Below, piece after piece: positions 9,148 through 17,759 of a DNA stretch of 42,058 bases. The notes beneath the pieces were generated by a model that was not told the DNA's origin, made no database searches, and worked only from the letters and a program-made list of their open reading frames with translations. Numbering within the stretch: position 1 is the stretch's first letter; every line of letters begins with the position of its first letter. Source of the stretch: Thermodesulfobacteriota bacterium (GTDB lineage: Bacteria; Desulfobacterota; Desulfobacteria; Desulfobacterales; Desulfosudaceae); the NCBI GenBank assembly GCA_040753795.1, contig JBFMDX010000029.1, positions 1 to 42,058 of the forward strand, in the 5' to 3' direction. A program made the position numbers and the translations under genes.

Positions 9148-9755
9148 TTTGAATATATCCTTCTTACGTATTCTAACCGTTCTCTGAGGTCTTTTTCAGG
9201 CCTTAACAGGGATTCTTTTGAGAAAATCATTTCGGCGCGGTTGTAGGCGGCCAGGTTTTCATATTCCCTACTCATGACGATGGCTTCCTTGGGGCAGACT
9301 TCCTCACAGTAACCGCAGTAAACGCAGCGGGTCATGTCGAGGGTGAACTGCAAGGGGAATCGGTCGCCGTTTTCCTTTTCACGGGCGACGATGGTGATGG
9401 CGCGTCCCGGACAGATTTTCTCGCACAGGCCGCAGGCCACGCATTTTTCGCTTCCGTTTTCCTGGGCGACCAGGACCGGTCTTCCCCGGTAGGCATCGAA
9501 CATCACCCGTTTTTCCTCGGGGTAGTAAATGGTGGGAATGGATCGTTTTTTCCCGGCCGGCGGCACCACAAAGCCGATCAGGTTGACGACCAGATGCCTG
9601 GTGGTGATGAAAAGCCCTCTGATCACTTCAAATATGTAGAGCTTTTCCCATAAGGTGAGTTCCAGGTTTCGACGAACTTTTTTAATCTTTTGGGGCTCAA
9701 TCGGCATTGGAGAAATCCCGGTATTGTATTGTAAATTGTTGTTCATATCCGCCAT
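9135..9755 (-). CDS. nuoI: NADH-quinone oxidoreductase subunit I (2x[4Fe-4S])
   Basis: This 206-aa ferredoxin-like subunit carries clusters N6a and N6b in the peripheral arm. Two CxxCxxCxxxCP motifs are present: C105/C108/C111/C115 and C144/C147/C150/C154. The N-terminus is about 30-40 residues longer than the minimal family form, then gives the amphipathic WEKLYIFEVIRGLFITTRH helix that lies on the membrane. It passes electrons to NuoB. It is the entry point for any electron-input module, which matters here because nuoEFG are absent from the cluster. Confidence 0.95.
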   Translation of the reverse strand: MADMNNNLQYNTGISPMPIEPQKIKKVRRNLELTLWEKLYIFEVIRGLFITTRHLVVNLIGFVVPPAGKKRSIPTIYYPEEKRVMFDAYRGRPVLVAQENGSEKCVACGLCEKICPGRAITIVAREKENGDRFPLQFTLDMTRCVYCGYCEEVCPKEAIVMSREYENLAAYNRAEMIFSKESLLRPEKDLRERLEYVRRIYSKCNY

Positions 9756-9763
9756 GGCTATGC

Positions 9764-10915
9764 CTACAGCATGAAAAGGCCGGTGATAAAAATATTGATC
9801 AGGGAAATCGGTAAAATCATTTTCCAGCCCAGTCTCATGACCTGGTCGTACCGGAACCGCGGCAGGGTCCAGCGGATCGTCATCTGGAGCCAGATAAAGA
9901 AGATAATCTTGGCCAGGAAGACGCCCAAATTGACGACCATGGCCAGCAGAGTGGATACGGCCAGCGCGGTGGCGGGTGAACCCAGACTGTCATGGATCAT
10001 GGCCAGCAGATTGGATGCGGCCTGTCCGACCGGGCTGAACAATGAAACCAGGGCGGTGTCGGAAACGAACGGGATGTGCCAGGCGCCGAAGAACAGTGTG
10101 GTGACAATGGCGCTGATGGTGACGATCTCGACGAATTCACCCATCCAGAACATGACGAACTTCATGCCGCTGTATTCGGTGAAGTACCCCGCCACCAGTT
10201 CCGATTCAGCCTCCGGCATGTCGAAGGGGATGCGCTTGTTCTCGGCGATGGCGCAGGTGAAAAAGAGGAGGAACCCCACCGGCTGCAAAAAGATGCCCCA
10301 GCGGAAAAAATCCGCCTGAGCCGCGCCGATTTCCGTCAGCTGCAGGGTGCCGTAAACCATGATGACGCCGATGATGGTAAATCCCATGGCGACTTCATAG
10401 GACAGCATCTGGGCCGAGGCCCGCATGCCGCCCAAAAACGACCAGTTGTTGTTGGAAGACCAGCCGGCCAGAACGGCGCCGAAGGGAGCCAGGGAGGCAA
10501 AGGCGAAGACAAACAGGATGCCCACGTCCAGGTCGGCTATGACCAGGTTCACCTTGTGGCCGAACAGCTCATACTGGCCGCCGAAGGGAATGACCGCGAA
10601 GGTGACCAGGGCGCAGGTCAAACTGATGAACGGGGCCAGGGTATGGAACAGCTTGTTGGCGCCGTCGGGGATAAAGTCTTCCTTGACCATGACCTTGAGG
10701 GCATCGGCAATGGGATGAAACAGGCCGATGATCCGGAAGCCCAGTATATCGGCGCGGTTGGCGCCCACCCGGTCCTGCATGACGGCGCTCTGCTTTCTTT
10801 CCACCCATCCGAGAATGGGCGCGAAGAATCCCATGTTGATCCCGAAAACGATCAGTATCTTGACAACGGTTTCGATCAGATCTGCTATCATATTACCTGT
10901 CGCATTCTCCGCCAA
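9764..10915 (-). CDS. nuoH: NADH-quinone oxidoreductase subunit H
   Basis: This 383-aa, eight-TM subunit helps form the quinone chamber and the link to the proton channel. Typical motifs are GWVERKQSAVMQDRVGANR near the start and NKRIPFDMPEAESELVAGY in the acidic loop region. Its start overlaps the end of nuoD by 23 bases; an alternative in-frame ATG lies eight codons later (MIADLIETV). Order and length are normal for a complex I operon. Confidence 0.95.
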   Translation of the reverse strand: MAENATGNMIADLIETVVKILIVFGINMGFFAPILGWVERKQSAVMQDRVGANRADILGFRIIGLFHPIADALKVMVKEDFIPDGANKLFHTLAPFISLTCALVTFAVIPFGGQYELFGHKVNLVIADLDVGILFVFAFASLAPFGAVLAGWSSNNNWSFLGGMRASAQMLSYEVAMGFTIIGVIMVYGTLQLTEIGAAQADFFRWGIFLQPVGFLLFFTCAIAENKRIPFDMPEAESELVAGYFTEYSGMKFVMFWMGEFVEIVTISAIVTTLFFGAWHIPFVSDTALVSLFSPVGQAASNLLAMIHDSLGSPATALAVSTLLAMVVNLGVFLAKIIFFIWLQMTIRWTLPRFRYDQVMRLGWKMILPISLINIFITGLFML

Positions 10916-12083
10916 TCATGTTAATAAGGTCGAACGTGGGAACGATATCCGCCACAAACCCTCCCTTGACCATACGGGGCATGGCTGCCGTCAGGGCAAA
11001 GCTCGGGGGCCTGACCCTGCACTTGTAGGGCTTGCCGGTTCCATCACTGACCAGATAAAAACCCAGTTCCCCGTTGGCCGCTTCGATGGGGAAATAGATT
11101 TCACCGGCCGGAGGCCGGAATCCTTCCATCACCGTCTTGAAATGAAATATCAGGGAGGCGATATCGCTGTAGACGCCTTCTTTGGGCTGCCGCCTGTATT
11201 CGGGCATGTTCAGATTGACGGGGCCCGTCGGGATTTGAGCCAGGGCCTGCTCGACAATCCGCATGCTCTGGTTGATTTCTTCCATCCGGATCAGGTAGCG
11301 GTCAAAATTATCGCCCACTTCCCCCACTGGAATTTCAAAGTCAATCCGGTCATATGTCAGATAGGGGTGGGCTTTGCGGACATCATAGGCGACGCCGCTG
11401 GCTCTCAGGCAGGGGCCGGTAAAGCCATAGGCGATGGCCTCATCCGCCGGCATGGTGCCGGTGTTCCGGGTGCGGTCGATAAAGATCCGGTTCTTGGTCA
11501 ACAGCTTGTTGACGTCGTCCCAGAACTTCCGGCATCCCGCGAAGGCGGCTTTTGTTTTTTCCGCGAAGCCTTCGGGCAGGTCGTTTTTCAGCCCGCCGAT
11601 CCGGATGTAGTTGGTGGTGACCCGGGCGCCGCAGGTGCTTTCGATCAGGTCCCAGATCAGTTCCCGCGCTTCGACGAAGTAGAGGAAGGCGGTCATGGCC
11701 CCCAGTTCCATGGCGGCCGCGGCGACATTGGTGAAGTGGTCGGCGATCCGGGAAAGCTCACACATGATGACCCGGATGTACCGGCACCGTTCAGTGGTCT
11801 CGATCCCGGCCAGCTTTTCCACCGCCAGGGCGTAGCCTACATTGTTAATAAGCGGCGAGACGTAGTTCAACCGGTCGGTGTACGGCATGACCTGTTCCCA
11901 GGTGCCGTTTTCGCACATCTTTTCAAACCCGCGGTGGAGGTACCCGATACCGACGTCCAGGTCGACAATTTTTTCTCCGTCAAGGGTGGCGAGAAATTTC
12001 ACCGTTCCATGGGTGACCGGATGGGAAGGCCCCATGTTGATGACCATGTTTTCGGTATACAGATCTTTGGTTGTCTGAGTCAT
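10893..12083 (-). CDS. nuoD: NADH-quinone oxidoreductase subunit D (49-kDa type)
   Basis: This 396-aa subunit is related to the [NiFe]-hydrogenase large subunit and forms the quinone site with NuoB. The quinone-loop motif is present as GPSHPVTHG, where GPQHPSTHG is more usual, and the conserved Tyr is in LNYVSPLINN. NuoC and NuoD are separate genes here, unlike the fused NuoCD of E. coli. There are 27 bases between nuoC and nuoD. Confidence 0.95.
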   Translation of the reverse strand: MTQTTKDLYTENMVINMGPSHPVTHGTVKFLATLDGEKIVDLDVGIGYLHRGFEKMCENGTWEQVMPYTDRLNYVSPLINNVGYALAVEKLAGIETTERCRYIRVIMCELSRIADHFTNVAAAAMELGAMTAFLYFVEARELIWDLIESTCGARVTTNYIRIGGLKNDLPEGFAEKTKAAFAGCRKFWDDVNKLLTKNRIFIDRTRNTGTMPADEAIAYGFTGPCLRASGVAYDVRKAHPYLTYDRIDFEIPVGEVGDNFDRYLIRMEEINQSMRIVEQALAQIPTGPVNLNMPEYRRQPKEGVYSDIASLIFHFKTVMEGFRPPAGEIYFPIEAANGELGFYLVSDGTGKPYKCRVRPPSFALTAAMPRMVKGGFVADIVPTFDLINMIGGECDR

Positions 12084-12110
12084 AGGGAAACGGTTTCGCT
12101 TAAAAATTAA

Positions 12111-12593
12111 TTAGTTGACAGGCCCGATCAGGGGCTGCCGCTTCTTTACCGGATAATCCTTTCGCAGGGGATGCCCTTCAAACTCCTCGTACAGCAGAAT
12201 CCGCTTCAGATTGGGATGTCCCGTGAAGCGGATGCCGTACATGTCGTAGGCTTCTCTTTCAAACCAGTCGGCGCTGTTCCAGAGAGAGGTGGCGGAGTCA
12301 ATGGCGCCGTCCGCTTCGGATACACGGGCCTTGATCCGGATCCGGGTGTTGTATCTGAGGGAATAGAGGTGATAAACGACCTCAAATCTCGGTTCCCGGC
12401 CCATATAGTCCACCGCCGTGATATCCATCATGAAATTATACAGAAGCTCCGGATCGTCCCGCAAAAAGGAGAAAATCTTGAGTATCTCTTCCTTTTTTAT
12501 AATTGCCGTATCATCATTACGAAAGGAGTGGGTTTCGACAACGGCATCCGGAAATTTTTCCGTCAGTTTCTTCAGCGTCACACTGGTTTTCAT
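12111..12593 (-). CDS. nuoC: NADH-quinone oxidoreductase subunit C (30-kDa type)
   Basis: This 160-aa peripheral-arm subunit has no cofactor. The family signature is at the C-terminus: RILLYEEFEGHPLRKDYPV, preceded by WFEREAYDMYGIRFTGHPNL. It is a stand-alone gene between nuoB and nuoD. If the canonical NuoEFG module is truly missing, NuoC and NuoI would have to dock the alternative input protein. Confidence 0.95.
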   Translation of the reverse strand: MKTSVTLKKLTEKFPDAVVETHSFRNDDTAIIKKEEILKIFSFLRDDPELLYNFMMDITAVDYMGREPRFEVVYHLYSLRYNTRIRIKARVSEADGAIDSATSLWNSADWFEREAYDMYGIRFTGHPNLKRILLYEEFEGHPLRKDYPVKKRQPLIGPVN

Positions 12594-12626
12594 AAACTGT
12601 TAACCCGTTTTGATATTAAGGAATCT

Positions 12627-13157
12627 TTACGCGCCAGTGACCGGTGCGGCGCCTCTTGGCCAGTCGGTCCATCTTTCCTTGGCGATTTTCTGCTGTAACT
12701 TGATCAGCCCGTCGATGACCATTTCCGGCCGCGGCGGGCAACCGGGGATATAAACGTCCACCGGAATGAGGGTATCGATGCCCTGGACGGTGGCGTAATT
12801 ATCGTAAAACCCGCCGGAAACCGCGCAGGCGCCAAAGGCGATGACCCATTTGGGCTCGGTCATCTGATCATAAACCTTGACCAGAATCGGGGCCTGTTTG
12901 TGGCTGATGGTGCCCACCACCAGCAGCAGGTCGGCCTGCCTCGGCGTAAACCGGGGCAGGGCGGCGCCGAACCGGTCCAGGTCGTACTGGGGACCGCCCA
13001 GGGACATGTACTCCATGGCGCAACAGGCCGTCGCAAAGGGGTAAACAAACAGGGAGTATTTCCTGGCCCAGCCGATGACGGCATCCAGCTTGGTCATGAT
13101 CACCGAATCCTTCAGGAGTCCGGCCAGTCCTTCATCCGCGTTTCCGATTATTCCCAT
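12627..13157 (-). CDS. nuoB: NADH-quinone oxidoreductase subunit B (cluster N2)
   Basis: This 176-aa subunit carries the terminal [4Fe-4S] cluster N2 that reduces quinone. Ligand motifs are visible: tandem cysteines in TACCAMEYMSLGG, Cys in GACAVSGG and Cys in IPGCPPRPE. Its start overlaps the end of nuoA by 10 bases. Length and motifs are normal. Confidence 0.95.
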   Translation of the reverse strand: MGIIGNADEGLAGLLKDSVIMTKLDAVIGWARKYSLFVYPFATACCAMEYMSLGGPQYDLDRFGAALPRFTPRQADLLLVVGTISHKQAPILVKVYDQMTEPKWVIAFGACAVSGGFYDNYATVQGIDTLIPVDVYIPGCPPRPEMVIDGLIKLQQKIAKERWTDWPRGAAPVTGA

Positions 13158-13501
13158 TCCAAGGCACCTCTTTTCCAGACATAAATCAGGCCCACGGCCA
13201 GAATTCCCAGGAACATCATCATCTCAATAAAGCCGAACAGGCCCAGTTCTTTGAAGACCACCGCCCAGGGATACAGAAAAACCGCTTCAATATCAAAAAT
13301 GACGAAAAACAGGGCCACCAGGTAAAACTTGACGGAGAATCGCTGCTTGGGGGACACCAGGGGGGCTTCACCGCATTCGAAAGGCTGCATCTTTTCCGGG
13401 AACTTCTTTTTCGGGCCGATGAAGGTGGCCACGCATAAAATGCCCACCGACGTGGCCGCGGCCAGCAGTAGCATCAGTAAGACAGGTATGTATTCGCTCA
13501 T
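13148..13501 (-). CDS. nuoA: NADH-quinone oxidoreductase subunit A
   Basis: This 117-aa, three-TM protein is the first gene of the nuoA-N run. Family motifs are PFECGEAPLVSPKQRFSVKFYL and FVIFDIEAVFLYPWA. It begins 133 bases after the fused NuoF/GltD-like gene, and a promoter-like sequence lies in that gap. It contributes to the mobile loops around the quinone channel. Confidence 0.95.
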   Translation of the reverse strand: MSEYIPVLLMLLLAAATSVGILCVATFIGPKKKFPEKMQPFECGEAPLVSPKQRFSVKFYLVALFFVIFDIEAVFLYPWAVVFKELGLFGFIEMMMFLGILAVGLIYVWKRGALEWE

Positions 13502-13597
13502 GAGTCGTCTCTTTCCGTTTCCTTAATTACACCTATTTTGCATTGTCCTGTTCATGCTCAGCGGGCATCCGTCCCGCCAAAATAAAAAAAGACAATT

Positions 13598-13626
13598 TTT
13601 TATCGTTTTGTTTCCCCTCTTGTCAA
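13598..13626 (-). promoter_or_regulatory. candidate sigma-70 promoter ahead of nuoA
   Basis: On the minus strand a perfect -35 TTGACA (13626-13621) is followed after 17 bases by ATAAAA (13603-13598). With an 18-base spacer the -10 reads TAAAAA. The -10 is poor, so the site is uncertain. It would let nuoA-N be transcribed separately from the FAD oxidoreductase upstream. Confidence 0.4.
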
Positions 13627-13634
13627 TGAAATTC

Positions 13635-15596
13635 TTATTTTTCCAGCGCCACCATGCCCATCTGATAACACCGCAGGCAGCGGGAGGCTTCTTCAATCGC
13701 CTGCCGCAGATCATACCCGGTTTCCACTTCGGCGAAGCTGGTCACTCTCCGATCCAGAGGGATGACCGGCATGGACACCCGTTTAAGGGTTTCTTTGAAG
13801 GCGGGTTTTTCGTTTTTGCCGTCAACGCCCAGGGTCTTGAAGACCCGGTCCAGTTTTTCATCGGTGGATACGGTGACCGCGCCGTCGGTAAGGAACTGGT
13901 GGATACTTTCCGCGGCCCGGCGGGCGTTGCCGCAGGCGTCGACAATGGTCAGCGGACCGTTGAACACGTCCCCGGCGGTGAAGATATAAGGAACATGGGT
14001 CTGAAAGGTCTGCGGGTCCGCGGTAATGGTACCCCAGCGGGTGGACTGGACGTCGTTCACGCCGCTTAAAACGGACAGGTCGCAGTCCTGGCCGATGGCC
14101 TGGATGATGATGTCCGCCGGGATGACAAACTCCGATCCTTCCACCGGCACCGGGCGTCTCCGGCCGCTGGCATCGGGTTCACCCAGTTCCATTTTCAGGC
14201 ATTCCAGGCCGGTCACCTTTCCGTTCTGGGAAACGATCTTTTTGGGAGCGGTGAGAAAAATGTATTTGACGCCCTCGATTTCCGAGTCGTGTACTTCATG
14301 GGGATCGGCCGGCAGTTCTTTCTTGGTCCGGCGATAGACGATGGTCACCTCCTTGGCGCCGTTTCTGATGGGGGATCGGCAGCAGTCCATGGCCACGTTG
14401 CCGCCGCCGACAACCAGCACTCTTTTGCCTTTCATATCCAGACACCGGGTGGTGACGCAGTCTTTCAGATAATCAATTCCCTTCAAAAAGCCGTCGAGGT
14501 TGTTATCCTCTCCTTCCACTCCGATCTTTTTGGAAAGATGGGCGCCGGTGGCGACCAGAAAAGCCTTGTACCCTTCCTTTTGGAGTTGGGGAATGGTGAG
14601 GTCTTTGCCGATGGGGGTGTTGTAGCGGATTTCCACGCCCATCTTTTCGACAAAGGCGGTTTCTCTCTGGAGAACCTCCTTGGGAACCCGGTATTCGGGG
14701 ATGCCCACGCCGACCATGCCGCCCGGAACCGGCAGGGCTTCAAAAACCGTCACCGGGTATCCTTTGATGGCCAGATAATAAGCGGCCGAGAGGCCGGCGG
14801 GGCCGGCGCCGATGACCGCCACCTTGTCCGTTTTGGCGTGCCGGTTGGGATTCTCCGGCTGGGCCAGGGGACGCAGATCCTCATAGTCCCAGGCGAACCG
14901 TTTGAGCTTGCAGATGGAGATCGCCTCGTCGATATGGGACCGGCGGCAGTTCTTTTCACAGGGATGAAAGCAGGCCCGGCCCAGCGAGGCGGCCATGGGG
15001 CTGGCCTCGCGGGTGACCTGCAGGGCATCCAGGACGCGGTTTTCGCTGATATGCTCGACATAGGCGGGGATGTTCATTCCGGCCGGACAGGCGGAGTAGC
15101 AGGGGGCCGTCCATTTGGCCGCATAGCGGGCGCTTGTCTGCGCCGGCTTCTTTCCGGCCGCGGCTTTTTCGAAGTCGTTCCGGAAGTGTTCGATGGCATG
15201 CAGGATCGGAACCGGACCGGTTTTGCCGATGAAGCATTTGGATGTTTCCGATATGTATTGCCCCAGATTCCGTAACCTGGTCAGGTCCTCCGCCTGTCCT
15301 TTCCCCTCGGCGAATTTTTTCAGGGTGTTTTCCATGATCGCGGTGCCGATCCGGCAGGGGAAACATTTTCCGCAGGAGGTCTTATGCACTTCCTGCATGT
15401 AGCGCAGGGACATATCGACGATGTCGACGGAGTCCTTCAGCAGGATGATACCGGCCCAGCCCATGAAACCGGCGATGGTGTTTTCCTTGTCAAAGTCCGC
15501 CGGCAGCGTGACGGAAGGCACGTCCTTCCACTTATCGGGTTCAAGTCCCCGGCTGTCGACGATTTCATTATTCCATGAAGAAAATAACAGTTTCAT
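13635..15596 (-). CDS. NuoF iron-sulfur domain fused to GltD-like FAD/NAD(P)H oxidoreductase
   Basis: This 653-aa protein has three parts. Residues ~40-145 match the C-terminal [4Fe-4S] domain of NuoF (C75, C78, C81 in SCGKCFPCRIG, and C121), but the NuoF FMN/NADH domain is absent. Residues ~160-230 carry the GltD/DPYD-type cluster cysteines (C166, C170, C209, C213, C217). Residues ~257-620 form the two-nucleotide-binding oxidoreductase part, with FAD motif VIGAGPAGLS and NAD(P) motif VVGGGNVAMD, then VYRRTKKELP, which in GltD-like enzymes is linked to NADPH binding. The tail holds SRCLRC. An in-frame TAG lies shortly upstream of the ATG, so the protein is not truncated by annotation. Position suggests it feeds electrons into the complex I next door; that is inference. 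Confidence 0.85.
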   Translation of the reverse strand: MKLLFSSWNNEIVDSRGLEPDKWKDVPSVTLPADFDKENTIAGFMGWAGIILLKDSVDIVDMSLRYMQEVHKTSCGKCFPCRIGTAIMENTLKKFAEGKGQAEDLTRLRNLGQYISETSKCFIGKTGPVPILHAIEHFRNDFEKAAAGKKPAQTSARYAAKWTAPCYSACPAGMNIPAYVEHISENRVLDALQVTREASPMAASLGRACFHPCEKNCRRSHIDEAISICKLKRFAWDYEDLRPLAQPENPNRHAKTDKVAVIGAGPAGLSAAYYLAIKGYPVTVFEALPVPGGMVGVGIPEYRVPKEVLQRETAFVEKMGVEIRYNTPIGKDLTIPQLQKEGYKAFLVATGAHLSKKIGVEGEDNNLDGFLKGIDYLKDCVTTRCLDMKGKRVLVVGGGNVAMDCCRSPIRNGAKEVTIVYRRTKKELPADPHEVHDSEIEGVKYIFLTAPKKIVSQNGKVTGLECLKMELGEPDASGRRRPVPVEGSEFVIPADIIIQAIGQDCDLSVLSGVNDVQSTRWGTITADPQTFQTHVPYIFTAGDVFNGPLTIVDACGNARRAAESIHQFLTDGAVTVSTDEKLDRVFKTLGVDGKNEKPAFKETLKRVSMPVIPLDRRVTSFAEVETGYDLRQAIEEASRCLRCYQMGMVALEK

Positions 15597-15758
15597 ACAA
15601 TTTACCCGGCAACTGATGGATTTCTAAAAGGTTTGCTAAAAAACAGACTGTCGGTAATGTCTCTCCTGTGGTATGTCCCAATTTTAACCAAAGGACTTCT
15701 TTATTCCATGCGGGTATGAATTGCAATATTTTTTTATCCGGACTGCTTTTTTGGGTTT

Positions 15759-17399
15759 TTACCACGGGTCGACAAAGGATCGGCAGGGCTCACCGCCGGA
15801 CGCCGCCGGCGCTGACCGGATGCCGCGCATGATCCAGGCCCGGGTGTCGGCGGGATCGATGACGGCGTCGATTTCCAGGTAAGCGGCCATGTTCAGGGCC
15901 TTGCCCCGTTTGTACAATTCCCCGACCAGGTGATCGTACAACTTTTCCCGCTCAACCGGGTCTGATACGGCGGCCAGTTCCTTTTTAAAACCGGCCTTGA
16001 TGGCGCCTTCGATACCCATGGCGCCAAATTCCCCGGTGGGCCAGGCGGTCGTGAAGAAGGATTCATGGAAACCGCCCCTGGCCATGGCCATGGCGCCCAG
16101 GCCGTATCCCCGGCGCAGCACCACCGTGAAGTAGGGCACGGTCAGGTGAGAGCCGACCACGAACATGCGGCAGACATGGCGCACCTGGGCGCGTTTTTCC
16201 ATTTCCGGTCCGACCATGAAGCCGGGCGTGTCGCACAGGGACAGGAGCGGCAGGCCGTGGGCCTGGCAGAGCTGCATCAGACGGGCGGCCTTGTCGGCCC
16301 CTTCGGCTTCAATGGCGCCGGCCATGTGCATGCAGTTATTGGCCATCAGGCCGAAGGGCCGGCCTTCGATCAGGACCAGGCCGGTGACGATGCCGGGGCC
16401 GAACTTCGGCCGCAGTTCCAGGAATGAATCCGTATCAGCCAGGGCCCGGATGACCGTGCGTACATCGTAGGGGTGTTTCTTGTTGTCCGGGATCAGGTCG
16501 CGCAGAACCCGTTGATCCCCGGCCGTCCATTGCTGGACTGTTCCCTGGAAATAAGAAAGGTATTTACGGGCGATGGCGACCGCTTCGGCATCATCGGCCG
16601 CTTCCACGTCCACTACTCCATTGGTTGTTTGGACATCGATGGGGCCGATTTCCTCGGGCGTAAACACGCCCAGCCCGCCGCCTTCGATCATGACCGGGCC
16701 GCCCATGCCGATATTGGCGTTTTTCGTGGCGATGATCACGTCGCAACAGCCCAGCAGGGCGGCATTGCCGGCGAAGCAGGGGCCGGAGACAATGCCTACC
16801 AGCGGTACCCGGCCGCTTAGCCCCGCGAAGGCGGCAAAGGTAGACAGATCCAGGCCGGCAGTCATGATGCCGATGGCGTCCACATCACCGGGCCGTCCGC
16901 CGCCGCCTTCGGCGAACAGGACCAGGGGCAGGCGCTGCTCGTAAGCGAGTTTGAGCAGGCGGTCCATTTTCTTGTGGTTGAAATATCCTTGCGTGCCGGC
17001 CAGGACCGTGTAGTCATAGGACATGACCATACAGCGCGATCGTTCCTGTCCGAACAGGTTGCCGTTGACGGTTCCCACGCCCGCGATCAGGCCGTCGGCC
17101 GGCGTTTTGCTGATCAGGTCTTCTTCGGATCGCCGGCCCCGCTGGGCGGCAACGGCCAGGGCGCCGTATTCGATAAAACTGCCGGGGTCGCACAGGTCAT
17201 TGACGTTGGACCGGGCGGTGCGCTGATTCTTTTGTTGCCGCTTATTCACGGCCCCGGGCCGGTTTTCATCCAGGCCAAAGGCGTGCCGCCTGATCATTTC
17301 AGCCAGTTCCGGCCGCAGGGGCCGTGATGCGGCTCCCTCGGGAACCGAAGAAACATTCGCCGTTGCCGGGGACTTTGATTCGTCATTATTATTGTTCAT
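15759..17399 (-). CDS. acyl-CoA carboxylase carboxyltransferase (beta) subunit
   Basis: This 546-aa protein belongs to the biotin-dependent carboxyltransferase family (propionyl-/methylcrotonyl-CoA carboxylase beta type). It transfers the carboxyl group between biotin and an acyl-CoA. Typical parts are GSFIEYGALA near residue 74, the N-domain oxyanion region SGPCFAGNAALLGCCDVIIA, MGGPVMIEGGG, and in the C-domain LCDTPGFMVGPEMEKR and RRGYGLGAMAM. No biotin carboxylase or biotin carrier gene is nearby, so partner and substrate cannot be read from context. A poorly conserved N-terminus of about 40 residues precedes the core. A good promoter lies upstream. The FAD oxidoreductase follows after 162 bases. 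Confidence 0.85.
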   Translation of the reverse strand: MNNNNDESKSPATANVSSVPEGAASRPLRPELAEMIRRHAFGLDENRPGAVNKRQQKNQRTARSNVNDLCDPGSFIEYGALAVAAQRGRRSEEDLISKTPADGLIAGVGTVNGNLFGQERSRCMVMSYDYTVLAGTQGYFNHKKMDRLLKLAYEQRLPLVLFAEGGGGRPGDVDAIGIMTAGLDLSTFAAFAGLSGRVPLVGIVSGPCFAGNAALLGCCDVIIATKNANIGMGGPVMIEGGGLGVFTPEEIGPIDVQTTNGVVDVEAADDAEAVAIARKYLSYFQGTVQQWTAGDQRVLRDLIPDNKKHPYDVRTVIRALADTDSFLELRPKFGPGIVTGLVLIEGRPFGLMANNCMHMAGAIEAEGADKAARLMQLCQAHGLPLLSLCDTPGFMVGPEMEKRAQVRHVCRMFVVGSHLTVPYFTVVLRRGYGLGAMAMARGGFHESFFTTAWPTGEFGAMGIEGAIKAGFKKELAAVSDPVEREKLYDHLVGELYKRGKALNMAAYLEIDAVIDPADTRAWIMRGIRSAPAASGGEPCRSFVDPW

Positions 17400-17461
17400 C
17401 TGTGCTTTTTCCCCTTGATTTGATTTGTTTACCCATCACCTTATTTGTTAATATATAATAT

Positions 17462-17490
17462 ATTGTAATTATTTGAATTTACGATATCAA
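17462..17490 (-). promoter_or_regulatory. sigma-70 promoter for the carboxyltransferase gene
   Basis: On the minus strand, -35 TTGATA (17490-17485) and -10 TACAAT (17467-17462) are separated by exactly 17 bases. Each differs from consensus at one position. The start codon lies about 60 bases downstream, behind an AAGGGG ribosome-binding sequence. Confidence 0.65.
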
Positions 17491-17518
17491 TTTCAGTCAT
17501 CATCCCCCGATAAAATGG

Positions 17519-17571
17519 CCGGGAGATCCCGAGCCCTTCGGGGGGCATCCCCCGGCTTGACCGGGAGATCC
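17519..17571. repeat. direct repeat enclosing a hairpin
   Basis: CCGGGAGATCC occurs twice (17519-17529 and 17561-17571) in the same orientation. Between the copies, GGGGG and CCCCC arms can form a hairpin around CAT. This looks like a dispersed intergenic element and not an operator, but other copies would be needed to say so. Confidence 0.55.
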
Positions 17572-17697
17572 AGAATCCCAAGGCACTGGATATGAATCAC
17601 TTGTATATATAAATCATTGTCCAATGAGTCAAACTGAATCGCAGGACGATAAAATCCTTTTGTTCGCTCCGCGATCATTTCGGGCGGGATCAACGGC

Positions 17698-17759
17698 CCG
17701 GGCTAAATTTCTCAAACTCGGGCTTCGCCCTCAGGCAGTGAGAAATTTTTAACGCCCGG
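17698..17759. repeat. 62-bp nested inverted repeat
   Basis: Three nested pairings are present: CCGGGC (17698-17703) with GCCCGG (17754-17759), AAATTTCTCA (17705-17714) with TGAGAAATTT (17739-17748), and an inner GGGC-TTC-GCCC hairpin (17720-17730). The arms pair almost fully across about 60 bases. No T-run follows, so it is not a standard terminator. It may be a REP-like or MITE-like element. Confidence 0.65.

Noticed and set aside
13561-13577. GCGGG/CCCGC hairpin between the FAD oxidoreductase and nuoA
   Set aside because: The stem is only five base pairs and no T-run follows on the minus strand, so it is not a convincing terminator.
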